In this document: positions 43,027 to 52,025 of the stretch, piece by piece
Numbering within the stretch: position 1 is the first letter of the stretch
Layout of the letters: every line of letters starts with the position of its first letter
Assembly (NCBI RefSeq): GCF_014202115.1
Contig: NZ_JACHFW010000001.1
Location: forward strand, 372,001-436,000
Length of the DNA stretch: 64,000 nt
Origin: Catenibacillus scindens
GTDB lineage: Bacteria; Bacillota; Clostridia; Lachnospirales; Lachnospiraceae
Direction: 5' to 3'
The notes under the pieces: generated by a model
What the model saw: the letters and a program-made list of their open reading frames with translations, nothing else
Database searches by the model: none
Told to the model about the DNA's origin: nothing
Position numbers and translations under genes: made by a program

Positions 43027-44029
43027 ATTTATTTTCTCCTGTATCTACAGTTCTATACAGCGTTTCGTGGCACACCGTACAGATCATCACTTCCCGGCGG
43101 TATCTGCCATTCCCGCTCACCTGATCCAGTTTCCACACACCTCTGTGACCCAGCGCATCTCCTACAGTTTCCCCGCACACACTGCACGTGGCCCCTTCGG
43201 TGCAGGTAGCCGCGCTGCCTATAATATGGGGCGTCTTCCCGCGGACTTCCCGTCCGCACTCCAGACAATACTGGCTATGGGTACAGTCCGCCTCCGGCGA
43301 GAGAACCGTACATCTGTGGCTGACAGAATAAGTTATCTGTAAATAAGGCTCCTCATTATAGGTACAGGCTCTTTCCGGGCTAAGCCTGTTATCCCCTGTA
43401 TAAATGTCGATTTCGTCCTCATCGCCAATAGTCTCAGGATACTGAATACATGCGTCCTCTTCCACATCAATAGCGCTGGTTCCTACAAGACCTTCCCCCG
43501 TGTTCTCAGGATAAGCCATCAGGGCAATAGACCCCAATCCAAATCCCTGGATATCTACGCTGGCCCCATCCCGAACCACAAGTCCGCTGTATCCAGCTCC
43601 GGCAAAGAGAACATTATCTCCGTGGAGATACAGCGTCAGATCACAATCCTCCCCCACAATCATAGGACAGCACTGGCGCAGAGTTCTCTGGTCAATGGTC
43701 AGATCATCCAGGATCACCGTGTGGATGCCATCCAGAATATAAATACCATAATCCTCGCGGCTGTTTCCGCTGATCCGGTAGACGCCTTCAAAAGCAGTTA
43801 GTGTCCCATCATCTTCTCTGCTGTATCCTTCCGAGGAAATATAAATATCTCCCTGGGAAATATCCAGACAAACCACATCATTTTTCAGGGCATCGCCGGC
43901 CTCCTCCTCAGAAGACAGAACCACCTCCGGGAAAAGCTGGGACGCTATGGCCTGCTCAGGCACAAAAAAGGACGACAAAGCAACTATTCCGGCCAAGCCG
44001 ATACAGTATTTAAAAAATCTATGAGCCAT
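43025..44029 (-). CDS. Secreted protein with beta-helix-like body and cysteine-rich C-terminus
   Basis: 334 residues. N-terminal signal peptide (about 1-30, cleavage after AIA near 29). Residues 40-220 show short repeated strands (GIYILDGIHTVILDDL, then LTLYLHGDNVLF), the kind seen in carbohydrate-binding right-handed beta-helices. Residues 245-325 have paired CxxC units (CLEC, CSVC, CTVC) with histidines (ALGH), resembling small metal or disulfide knuckle repeats of Firmicutes surface proteins. No anchor motif. Start 44029 follows GGAGGG by 6 bases. Function unknown. Confidence 0.8.
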   Translation of the reverse strand: MAHRFFKYCIGLAGIVALSSFFVPEQAIASQLFPEVVLSSEEEAGDALKNDVVCLDISQGDIYISSEGYSREDDGTLTAFEGVYRISGNSREDYGIYILDGIHTVILDDLTIDQRTLRQCCPMIVGEDCDLTLYLHGDNVLFAGAGYSGLVVRDGASVDIQGFGLGSIALMAYPENTGEGLVGTSAIDVEEDACIQYPETIGDEDEIDIYTGDNRLSPERACTYNEEPYLQITYSVSHRCTVLSPEADCTHSQYCLECGREVRGKTPHIIGSAATCTEGATCSVCGETVGDALGHRGVWKLDQVSGNGRYRREVMICTVCHETLYRTVDTGENK

Positions 44030-44386
44030 CGCCGTCCCTCCTTCTGTTCCATCAAACATCAAGAATAAAAAACTTGTTATTACTATTTTATTAAACTTTT
44101 ATAAAATTCGCAAGAATTTTTTAAGAATTTTGTCGTAACAGTTCAGCCATCAGAGTTGGGCGGACAGATTTATGCTTGCATAAGGATCTGGACGCACCTT
44201 TTCACGGCAGCCGTAAACAATTGCTTCCACTTTCCGGACAAATATGTTACAATAAACTGAGTTAAATCCCCCGCTGCAAGCAACGGGGGATTTGACCCTC
44301 GCGGCATTCGGCAAATGGACATGCAGGCGTGTCCGCTTGGCTCACTGCCCGCGGGAATAAATTTTATTAAGGGAGTGGAATATTTT
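44030..44386. other. Gap between the secreted protein and the MFS gene
   Basis: No gene. From left: an AT-rich block with GACAAAATTCTTAA on the minus strand (near 44120-44134), a CAGTTCAGCC motif (44138-44153), a TTATGC/GCATAA mini-hairpin (44171-44184), a possible TACAAT -10 near 44249, the CCCCGCTGCAAGCAACGGGG stem (44269-44290) and the long-stem repeat (44300-44361), which ends 25 bases before the MFS start codon. Confidence 0.6.
44300..44361. repeat. Long-stem hairpin repeat, copy 3
   Basis: Very close to the 12291-12352 copy, including the preceding GATTTGACCCT block. As it lies directly before the ribosome site of the MFS gene, it would be in that gene's leader. Confidence 0.8.
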
Positions 44387-45622
44387 ATGAAAACCTTAAA
44401 CCGATGGGTCTATGCCATTGTAGGCGTCATTGTCCTGCTTCTGGCTGGCCTTGTCTACGCGTGGAGTGTTCTGGCCGCGCCGATCGCCAATGAGTTCACC
44501 TCATGGTCACAGGCACAGTTATCCCTCACATTCACGATCTGTATGACATTGTTCTGTATTGGCGGGCTGGTGGGAGGCATTGTGTCCAATAAGATCAGTG
44601 TCAAGGTCAATGTGTGGATCTCTGCCCTCTTATTTGTGGTTGGCTTTGTCATTGCCTCTCAGACGACTTCTCTGGCCGGTCTTTACATTGGCTACGGCAT
44701 TTTAGCCGGTTTTGCTTCCGGTCTTGTGTACAACGCCATTATGAGTTCTGTATCCAAATGGTTCCCGGACAAGCAGGGACTGATCTCCGGTATTCTTCTC
44801 ATGGGCTTCGGCTTCGGAAGCTTTTTTGTCGGAAAGATCTACACCGCCGTTGTTCCTTCGCTGGCCAACGGATGGCGCACAGCGTTTATGGGCATGGGCA
44901 TTATACTTGTCGTTGTCATCGGCATCTGCGGCTTCTTTGTAGCAAAACCGGGCAGTGATTTCAAGCCTCCCGCTGGCGCTGTCAAAGCCGCTAAGAAACG
45001 CCCTGACGAAGGGATTGATGTCGGCCCGTCTGTTATGCTGAAACGTCCGGCTTTCTGGCTTTATTTTATCTGGGCAATTCTTTTAAGCGCCGCAGGTCTG
45101 GCTCTCATTGCCCAGGCTACCGGTGTTGCCAATGAAATCAACGCCGCTGTTGTTGCAAAAGGCGGAAGCGCTGTATCAGACAATAACATCGCAACGATCG
45201 TGGGGCTGATCTCGATCTTTAACGGTATCGGCCGTGTCATTTTCGGCGGAATGTATGACAAATTCGGCAGAGGCAAGACCATGTTTGCTATTAATGCCGC
45301 TTTCTTCATCTCAGTGCTGATCGTTATCGCCGCTATCCTGACAGGCAGTATGCCGATCCTCATTGTAGGTTTTATATGCTGCGGCCTTTCCTACGGCGGT
45401 GTCACACCCACCAACTCGGCCTTTGCCAACAGCTTTTACGGTCCGACCCATTACCCGGTGAACTTCCCGATCATCAACCTGAACCTGATCTTCGCCTCCT
45501 TTGGCGGCACCATCGCAGGTGCGCTTTATGATGCAAGCCAGTCTTATTTAAGTACATTTATTGTCCTTTTGGTAGCCATCGTCATCGGCACCGTATGTTC
45601 TTTCCTGATCAAAAAGCCTTGA
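44387..45622 (+). CDS. OFA-family MFS transporter
   Basis: 411 residues, twelve membrane helices. N-terminal YAWSVLAAPIANEFTSWS and the GILLMGFGFGSFFVGKIY stretch are typical of the oxalate:formate antiporter (OFA) branch, which moves small carboxylates or aromatic acids. GGGAGTGG precedes the ATG at 44387; the frame upstream lies in a repeat. It is 3 kb from the predicted phloroglucinol operon and could carry substrate or product, but nothing proves the link. Confidence 0.9.
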   Translation: MKTLNRWVYAIVGVIVLLLAGLVYAWSVLAAPIANEFTSWSQAQLSLTFTICMTLFCIGGLVGGIVSNKISVKVNVWISALLFVVGFVIASQTTSLAGLYIGYGILAGFASGLVYNAIMSSVSKWFPDKQGLISGILLMGFGFGSFFVGKIYTAVVPSLANGWRTAFMGMGIILVVVIGICGFFVAKPGSDFKPPAGAVKAAKKRPDEGIDVGPSVMLKRPAFWLYFIWAILLSAAGLALIAQATGVANEINAAVVAKGGSAVSDNNIATIVGLISIFNGIGRVIFGGMYDKFGRGKTMFAINAAFFISVLIVIAAILTGSMPILIVGFICCGLSYGGVTPTNSAFANSFYGPTHYPVNFPIINLNLIFASFGGTIAGALYDASQSYLSTFIVLLVAIVIGTVCSFLIKKP

Positions 45623-45754
45623 CGGCTTTTAAATCGAAAATATGTATAATCGGATAGGGGAGATTTCATCTCCCCATCCGCTCTCGCGATACCTCGCTCA
45701 TCTCACAGCAGACGGAAGGGCTTTGTCCTCGCCAATCGCCTGTCCGTCACCGAA

Positions 45755-47116
45755 TCAGTCGAAAACTTTCCGCCCGCTGGCATCTTTGATCCCTTCCTCC
45801 TCCCGGTATTTCGCCACCGTTCTTCGGGAAATATGGACCCCCAAATCTTCCAGGGCCAAGGCGATGAGCCGGTCGCTTAACGGCTTCTTTTTATTTTCCT
45901 TCTGGATAACCTGGCGAATACACCGCTTCACATCCTGAGGCGTCACTTCCGTCTTCTGGACGCCTGCCGCGATCCCCTTTGAGAAAAAGTAATTTAATGG
46001 GTAAACCCCCCAGGAACACTGCATATATTTGTCCCTGACCGCCCGGCTCACTGTGGATTCATGAATATCCAGCCGCTCCGCAATATCCGCAAGCTTCATA
46101 GGCTTTAAGTTTCCCGGCCCCATGGCGAAAAATAGATTCTGAACGTCGATAATTGCTTTCGTCACATTGATCAGCGTCCGATTACGCTGGGAAATACAGT
46201 TCATAATCCAGTGGGCCTGGCTGACTTTTTCCGAGATATAGTCTTTGGTTTCCTGGGAATCCCCACATTTCAGCAACTTTAAATAATAACTGTTAATAGA
46301 CATTTTGGGATACATATATTCATTGAGAAGAATCTCATAGTAACCGCCCAGCCGGACGACCACTACGTCCGGAGTAATATATTTTAAATGCTCCCTTGAA
46401 GAAAAGCCACTTCCCGGCTTTGGATTTAATGTTTTTATCATCCTTGCCGCCGTGGATACTTCATCTAAAGATGCTTTCATTTTTCTGGCAATCACATGAA
46501 GCTGATTCTTTCCCAAAAGCTCCAGATAATCTGTAACAATGGCCCGTGTGATATGATCCTGTATTCCCAGCCGGTCCATCTGGAGCAAAAGACATTCCTT
46601 CAAATCTCTCGCCCCCACCCCGGCAGGTTCCAGTCCCTGGATTACGAACAGGAGAGAAAGCACCTTATCTTCATCCACAGAAAAACTCCGGGCCACCTGG
46701 GATATCTCCTCCGTAAAATAACCTCTGGAATCCAGGCACTGTACCATATAATTCAGCAGTTCCATATCATTGCGGCTGTAGTTTGCGCCAATAAGCTGGG
46801 ACATCAGATAATCGCCCAGATCTTCGCCCTCATCCACAGAAAAATTCCACCGGTTTTTCTCATCCTCATTATAATCTGAAGAATAATAAACCCGGTTCTG
46901 CTCATCACTGGAATCCAGCCACTCCAGTTTTCTGGTCAGCTCATCCCCAGGTACGGGTTCATTCGTCCGTTCTTCCAGATCTACCACCGGATTTTCCATA
47001 GCCAGATCTTTGATGTATTTTTCCAGCTCAAGAGCGCTCATTTGAAGGATCTCCGTAGACTGGATCATTTTCTGAGACAGAACAATATTCTGAGACATTT
47101 CCATCTTTAGTTCCAT
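45755..47116 (-). CDS. rpoN: RNA polymerase sigma-54 factor
   Basis: 453 residues. N-terminal Gln/Leu region I (SQNIVLSQKMIQSTEILQ, 8-25), core-binding region, an HTH (around 340-370) and the RpoN box SRRTVAKYREEEG near the C-terminus, which reads the -24 element. No sigma-54 activator (AAA+) gene and no clear -24/-12 promoter were seen in the window. Ribosome site AAAGGAA is weak but well placed. Confidence 0.95.
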   Translation of the reverse strand: MELKMEMSQNIVLSQKMIQSTEILQMSALELEKYIKDLAMENPVVDLEERTNEPVPGDELTRKLEWLDSSDEQNRVYYSSDYNEDEKNRWNFSVDEGEDLGDYLMSQLIGANYSRNDMELLNYMVQCLDSRGYFTEEISQVARSFSVDEDKVLSLLFVIQGLEPAGVGARDLKECLLLQMDRLGIQDHITRAIVTDYLELLGKNQLHVIARKMKASLDEVSTAARMIKTLNPKPGSGFSSREHLKYITPDVVVVRLGGYYEILLNEYMYPKMSINSYYLKLLKCGDSQETKDYISEKVSQAHWIMNCISQRNRTLINVTKAIIDVQNLFFAMGPGNLKPMKLADIAERLDIHESTVSRAVRDKYMQCSWGVYPLNYFFSKGIAAGVQKTEVTPQDVKRCIRQVIQKENKKKPLSDRLIALALEDLGVHISRRTVAKYREEEGIKDASGRKVFD

Positions 47117-47581
47117 AATGGCAAGTTCCTTTCTTCTTCCGCATTGCTGTTACTGTTCACAGACAATGTTAGTTAAAAGTAAGCATCCGGAGACAAAATA
47201 CAGTTTTACGGACATAACTAGGAATTTTCCTGTCAGAATCCGTACAATTTCCCTGTCCATTACGGTTACATCCACGATCTTCTAACTGACATAGGTTCAC
47301 AGAGTGAACAGTAATGCATTGCTCTTATTATACACAAAAAAAAGCTGGCGGTAAACACTTTTGCGTGTCTACGCCAGCCGTACCGTAACAGTTGTGCCAT
47401 CTGAACTGTTGCGCCATACCAATCTTTAGTCAATATTCACTGTAACCCGCGCTTAAACTGTGCAAACTTCTCTGCGCGAATAGTTCAAGCGCGTCCCTGA
47501 ATCACTTTCTTACGCAGGAAACAGCAAATGTTTCCTGATACCTATGAATAACATGACCTTTTGTCGCTTGTCTCTAACAAA
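47117..47581. other. Gap between rpoN and the HPr gene with terminator and hairpins
   Basis: 465 bases without a gene. Holds the HPr-side terminator (47336-47379), a CAGTTGTGCCATCTGAACTG version of the dispersed motif near 47394-47415, an imperfect GCGCTTAAACT/AGTTCAAGCGC stem near 47453-47493, and CAGGAAACA-GCAAA-TGTTTCCTG near 47515. The part next to rpoN is AT-rich and likely holds its promoter. Confidence 0.6.
47336..47379 (-). terminator. Terminator on the HPr transcript
   Basis: Minus strand GCTGGCGTAGACAC, 6-base loop, GTGTTTACCGCCAGC, then eight or more T: a strong intrinsic terminator. Confidence 0.82.
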
Positions 47582-47839
47582 TTACAGATTGGATTTAAAA
47601 AAATCTTCCAGAGCGGCAACTGCAGCGGCTTCATCATCGCCTTCCGCTGTCACTTCGATCTCTGCTCCCTTTTTAATACCAAGGCTCATAACAGCGAGAA
47701 GTCTTTTAAGGTCTGCGTTCTTGCCATTGCCCTGAATGGTGATCTTTGAAGAAAATTTCGCGGCTTCTTTTACAAGGAGGCCCGCCGGTCTTGCATGAAT
47801 ACCAAGTTCGTCTGTAATGGTGTACTTAAAATTCTTCAT
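47582..47839 (-). CDS. HPr-family phosphocarrier with Arg at position 46
   Basis: 85 residues. Carries phosphate from Enzyme I to PTS EIIA domains through His15 (GIHARPAG). The position of the regulatory Ser46 in classical Firmicutes HPr is Arg46 (ADLKRLLAVMSLG), so HPr kinase could not modify it there, nor could it act as CcpA corepressor in the usual way. The ATG at 47839 matches family starts; an ATG two codons earlier is also near the AAAGGAG site. Adjacent to the trehalose PTS but separated by a repeat-bearing gap. Confidence 0.92.
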   Translation of the reverse strand: MKNFKYTITDELGIHARPAGLLVKEAAKFSSKITIQGNGKNADLKRLLAVMSLGIKKGAEIEVTAEGDDEAAAVAALEDFFKSNL

Positions 47840-47880
47840 GGTCATCAATCTCCTTTTCGTTCTGCGATAGTGCGATAGCA

Positions 47881-47932
47881 CGGAGCGGTCCGTGGTATCA
47901 TGAGGTCAAATTTTAATTTAACTCCAACATCA
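47881..47932. repeat. 52-bp leader repeat, copy 2 (before the HPr gene)
   Basis: 47 of 52 bases identical to 12149-12200. The GGTCAAATTTTAATTT dyad is less perfect here. Preceded by GATAGCACGGA, whose pairing with TCCGTGGTATC gives a second stem. Confidence 0.8.
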
Positions 47933-47975
47933 CAGCTTTAGTATAGCACATTTTATTTTAAGAGAACATAATTTT

Positions 47976-49631
47976 TTATATTTTTTCAAAGATAATGGAC
48001 TCGTAAGGTTTTAACTTGATCGCCGTTCCGGAAAAATCATGGGAGGCATAGTTGCTGAGAATCACCTTATAGCCGGCCAGATCCCGTCCCAGATCCCAAA
48101 TCTCCGGCGTTTTATAAAAATTGCAGACAACTAAAACCTGACGGCCTTCATAATTGCGCTCATAAGCAAATATCTTAGGATGATGAGGATCTACCGGCAC
48201 CACATCGCCGTAGGCGATCACGTCGTTATCTTTGCGAAGCTGAACAAGCTGACGGTAATAATTAAAGACAGAATCCGGATCATCCACCTGAGAGGCGGCA
48301 TTAATCGTCTTATAATTTTTATTGACTTCAATCCACGGAGTTCCTGTGGTAAATCCGCCGTTCTCCTCGTCGGTCCACTGAACCGGTGTGCGGCTGTTGT
48401 CCCTGGAGTGAACGCTCAAAATATCGTAAGCGCACTTTTTATTCAACCCTTTATCCTGAAGAATCTGGAAATGGTTAAGACTTTCCACATCTCTGTACTG
48501 AGAAATATCCGTAAATCCCGGATTGGTCATCCCAAGTTCCTCGCCCTGATAAATATATGGCGTTCCTCTCAGACAGTGGATGACTGTGGCCAGCATTTTT
48601 GCCGATTCTTTCCAGTAAATCCCCTCATCTCCAAAGCGGGACACAACTCTTGGCTGATCGTGATTGCACCAGAATACCGCGTTCCAGGCGTTGTGATCGG
48701 ACATATTCACCTGCCAGTCAAAGAGAATATCTTTCAGCTTTTTAAAATCAAAAGGCACGAGAACCCATTTTTCATTGCCCATAAAGTCCACTTTCAGATG
48801 GTGGAAATTAAAAACCATGGACAGTTCATGGCTGTCAGCTCCGGCATATTTAAAGCAATTTTCCATAGTGGTGCTGGACATTTCCCCGACGGTAATAATA
48901 TCCGCATTCTGGCCAAAGGACAGAGCGTTCAGTTCCTTGAGATACTCATGGATCTTAGGGCCGTCAGTGTAGAATCGCCGTCCATCCCCCTGGTCATCGT
49001 CCTCAAAGGCACCTTTGCTGATAAGATTGATCACGTCAAAGCGGAATCCCTGGACACCTTTATCCATCCAGAAGCGAACCACTTTGGCCACTTCCCGGCG
49101 GACTTCCTCATTATCCCAGTTTAAATCCGGCTGGGATACGTCAAAGAGGTGGAGGTAATACTCATCCATCTGGGGAAGATATTCCCAGGCGCTGCCGCCG
49201 AACTTGCTCTCCCAGTTGGTCGGAGGAACCCCCGGCCCTTTTCCCTTTTTAAAAATATAGTAATTTTTATACTTCTCATCCCCGGCCATGGCTTTGGCAA
49301 ACCACTGATTCCTGCTTGATGTGTGGTTAAACACCATGTCCAGCATCAGACGGATGCCCCGCTTTTTGGCCTGGGCGGACAGCTCCTCAAAATCTTCCAT
49401 GGTCCCGTAGCGGGGATCAATGTTGTAATAATCCTCCACATCATAGCCGTTATCCTTTTGAGGGGATACGAAGAAAGGCGTCAGCCAAATATAATCCACC
49501 CCAAGGGCCTTGATATAGTCCAGCTTGGCAGTGACGCCGGCCAGGTCTCCCAGGCCGTCGCCGTTGCTGTCATAAAATGATTTTGGATAAATCTGATATA
49601 CGGTACATTTCCTGAAATCCTTCATCTGCAA
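47976..49631 (-). CDS. treC: Alpha,alpha-phosphotrehalase, GH13
   Basis: 551 residues. Hydrolyses trehalose 6-phosphate to glucose and glucose 6-phosphate. GH13 motifs in order: DMVFNHTS, GFRFDVINL (nucleophile Asp), VGEMSS (acid/base Glu) and NHDQPR (stabiliser Asp). The trehalose assignment rests on the adjacent PTS and TreR genes; by fold alone it could be an oligo-1,6-glucosidase. Starts 12 bases after treB. Confidence 0.93.
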   Translation of the reverse strand: MQMKDFRKCTVYQIYPKSFYDSNGDGLGDLAGVTAKLDYIKALGVDYIWLTPFFVSPQKDNGYDVEDYYNIDPRYGTMEDFEELSAQAKKRGIRLMLDMVFNHTSSRNQWFAKAMAGDEKYKNYYIFKKGKGPGVPPTNWESKFGGSAWEYLPQMDEYYLHLFDVSQPDLNWDNEEVRREVAKVVRFWMDKGVQGFRFDVINLISKGAFEDDDQGDGRRFYTDGPKIHEYLKELNALSFGQNADIITVGEMSSTTMENCFKYAGADSHELSMVFNFHHLKVDFMGNEKWVLVPFDFKKLKDILFDWQVNMSDHNAWNAVFWCNHDQPRVVSRFGDEGIYWKESAKMLATVIHCLRGTPYIYQGEELGMTNPGFTDISQYRDVESLNHFQILQDKGLNKKCAYDILSVHSRDNSRTPVQWTDEENGGFTTGTPWIEVNKNYKTINAASQVDDPDSVFNYYRQLVQLRKDNDVIAYGDVVPVDPHHPKIFAYERNYEGRQVLVVCNFYKTPEIWDLGRDLAGYKVILSNYASHDFSGTAIKLKPYESIIFEKI

Positions 49632-49643
49632 AAACCTCCCGGA

Positions 49644-51662
49644 TCATTCAAATGTGGCGATGACGGTCTGTCCTGCTTTGGCATCCATACCGCTTAATAG
49701 ACGGATATTTTTCGCCTCGCCCTCACCGGTAATAATCACCGCTGTAGTTACTGTATGGCCGGCCGCCCGGATTTTTTCCGGCGAGAAGGTAATGAGGGGA
49801 TCGCCGCAGCGCACAGTGTCACCTTCTTTGACATGAAGGGTAAATCCGTCACCGTTCATATCCACCGTATCAATGCCTACGTGGATGAGAATTTCCAAAC
49901 CATTTTTAAGGACAAGGCCGCAGGCATGTCCCGAATCTGCCATCACTACGCCTACAGTAGCGTCCGCCGGAGCATAGACGGTGTCCCCGTCAGGCTCAAT
50001 GCCAACGCCGTCACCCATGATTTTCTGAGAAAATACTTCATCGGGCATCTTTTCAATAGGAATAACTTTTCCTGTTAAAGGCGCTTTTAATACCATTGTC
50101 TCATAGGAAGCGGCAGAATCATCAGCGCCATTTTCATCAATTTCAGTCCGGTTCGGCGTAACTGCCTTTGATCCGGCCTGTGTATCGCTTTGGGCAAGAT
50201 TAGGCTGGCTTCCACCAGAGCTGCCGGAGGGCAGGGATACAAGCCCTTTCTGGCTGTCTGTCAGTTTCTTCTTGCCAACGATAAATGTAAGGACAAAAGG
50301 CACCACAACGGCTACAATCATGGCAAGAAGAAAATTCAGGTAAAACTGAGGTTTAATCGACAAAATTCCAGGCAGACCGCCCACACCAATACTTAACGCT
50401 TCCACACCTGTTCCCACGGAGATCATAGCCGCGATGGCCGAGCCGATCATACCACAGATCAACGGGAATTTATATTTTAGGTTGACACCGAAAAGGGCCG
50501 GTTCAGTAACACCAAGATAGCAGGAAATACATGCGGGAACATTGACCTGCTGTGCCCGCTCGTTCCTTTTCTGAAGAACAGACATAGCAAGAACACTGGA
50601 TCCCTGCGCAATATTACTTAAAGCGATCATCGGCCACAAAATCGTTCCGCCGGTGGTATTGACAAGCTGGCTGTCAATGGCATTGGTCATGTGATGCAGA
50701 CCGGTCATAACAATCGGCGCGTAAACCAGACCGAAGACTGCGGCAAACAGCCAGCGCACGTTGCTTGTCAGTCCAAGATTTACAACAAAAGCGATGGCGT
50801 CGCCGATCCGCCATCCGATGGGCCCTACAACAGCATGGGCAATAAATACGGCGGGAATCAGGGAGCAGAAAGGCACGACAATCATGCTCACCACTTCCGG
50901 ACAGTGCTTTTTGAAAAACTTCTCAAGGAATACAAGGACAAAGCCGGCCATAATGGCGGTGATCACCTGTCCCTGATAACCGATCATCTGAATTTGGAAA
51001 AATCCAAAATCCCAAACAGGGATCTCTGTGGCCGTGGCCACGTTAAATCCGTTGAGGAGCTGAGGGGATACAAGGGTCAGACCAAGGATAATACCAAGGA
51101 TCTGGGTAGTCCCCATCTTCTTTGTAATGGACCAGACAATACCTACAGGCAGCAGATGGAAAACGGCCTCTCCAATAAGCCATAAGAAGCTATACATACC
51201 CGCCCAGAACTGGGAAATATCCGCAAGGCTTTGAGTCCCGTTGTTAAAGAAGTTGATCTCACCGATAACATTTCTGAAACCGAGAACAAGACCGCCGCAG
51301 ATCAGGGCCGGGATAATAGGCGCGAAAATCTCGCCAAGAGCGCCCATAATACGTTGGAGAACGGACTGATTCGTCTTCGCGGCCTGCTTCACCGCGTCCT
51401 TGCTCACGCCTTCAATACCGGCGTATTTGGTAAACTCGTTATAGAAGTTGGCCACATCGTTGCCGATAATGACCTGATACTGACCGGCCTGGGTGAATGT
51501 TCCCTTCACACAGTCGATCTCGTTGATTTTCTTTTCGTCGGCTTTGGCCGGATCTGTAAGTACAAAACGCATACGGGTCATGCAGTGGGACACAGCCTGA
51601 ATGTTTTGTTTTCCGCCAATATAGTCCAGCAGTTCTTTCACTTGCTTGTCATACTTAGCCAT
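49644..51662 (-). CDS. treB: PTS trehalose transporter, fused EIIBCA
   Basis: 672 residues. EIIB (1-90) with the active Cys in QAVSHCMTRMR (Cys27), EIIC (110-470) with the GVTEPALFGVNLKYKFP signature, and a C-terminal EIIA (about 530-672) whose phospho-His lies in LIHVGIDTVDMNG. Many trehalose EII proteins lack EIIA; this one is self-contained. Preceded by a promoter with two operator copies. Confidence 0.94.
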   Translation of the reverse strand: MAKYDKQVKELLDYIGGKQNIQAVSHCMTRMRFVLTDPAKADEKKINEIDCVKGTFTQAGQYQVIIGNDVANFYNEFTKYAGIEGVSKDAVKQAAKTNQSVLQRIMGALGEIFAPIIPALICGGLVLGFRNVIGEINFFNNGTQSLADISQFWAGMYSFLWLIGEAVFHLLPVGIVWSITKKMGTTQILGIILGLTLVSPQLLNGFNVATATEIPVWDFGFFQIQMIGYQGQVITAIMAGFVLVFLEKFFKKHCPEVVSMIVVPFCSLIPAVFIAHAVVGPIGWRIGDAIAFVVNLGLTSNVRWLFAAVFGLVYAPIVMTGLHHMTNAIDSQLVNTTGGTILWPMIALSNIAQGSSVLAMSVLQKRNERAQQVNVPACISCYLGVTEPALFGVNLKYKFPLICGMIGSAIAAMISVGTGVEALSIGVGGLPGILSIKPQFYLNFLLAMIVAVVVPFVLTFIVGKKKLTDSQKGLVSLPSGSSGGSQPNLAQSDTQAGSKAVTPNRTEIDENGADDSAASYETMVLKAPLTGKVIPIEKMPDEVFSQKIMGDGVGIEPDGDTVYAPADATVGVVMADSGHACGLVLKNGLEILIHVGIDTVDMNGDGFTLHVKEGDTVRCGDPLITFSPEKIRAAGHTVTTAVIITGEGEAKNIRLLSGMDAKAGQTVIATFE

Positions 51663-52025
51663 ACTCTAACCTCCCTGAATCACGTAACTTGTTTAAACAT
51701 GCTCATCATACCAAACTTGTTTAAACATGTCAATTTCTTTTCACAACTTTTACGAACTTTGTAAATACTCCACAATTTATCCACGGCTTTTTTGTACATT
51801 AATTCATTTATTCCCGCGGGCAGTGAGCCAAGCGGCCACGCTTGCACGCCCATTTGGCGGTGCTATGTGCAGTGGCACACGTTTAGCACCGGCTACAGAG
51901 GAGCGAACAGCAAGATCTGCTGCTTTTAGTCCCTAATTTCCCGTCGCTATCCCTTGACATTCCCTCAAACTTTATTATAATAATCTTAGATGTTTAAACA
52001 AGTTAGAACTGACAGGAGGGGTTTT
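51663..52025. promoter_or_regulatory. treB-treR divergent control region
   Basis: Three copies of AACTTGTTTAAACATG: 51686-51701, 51714-51729 and, inverted with one change, 51989-52004. treB promoter (minus): TTGACA 51728-51733, 17 bases, TATGAT 51705-51710; one operator fills the spacer, the other lies just downstream. treR promoter (plus): TTGACA 51954-51959, 16 bases, TATAAT 51976-51981, operator just downstream. Autoregulated repression by TreR is predicted. The middle holds a long-stem repeat (51807-51863). Confidence 0.82.
51807..51863. repeat. Long-stem hairpin repeat, copy 4
   Basis: Inverted orientation: TTTATTCCCGCGGGCAGTGA starts it, then GCCAAGCGGCCACGC and GCACGCCCATTTGGCGG complete the stem. 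It lies between two divergent promoters, outside both operators. Confidence 0.75.

Noticed and set aside
45652-45679. Terminator between the MFS gene and rpoN
   Set aside because: GGATAGGGGAGA / TCTCCCCATCC forms a stem but neither strand has an adjacent T-run; left unassigned.
45755-47116. Sigma-54 control of neighbouring PTS operons
   Set aside because: rpoN is present, but sucrose and trehalose operons show near-consensus sigma-A promoters and no TGGCAC-N5-TTGC element was found.
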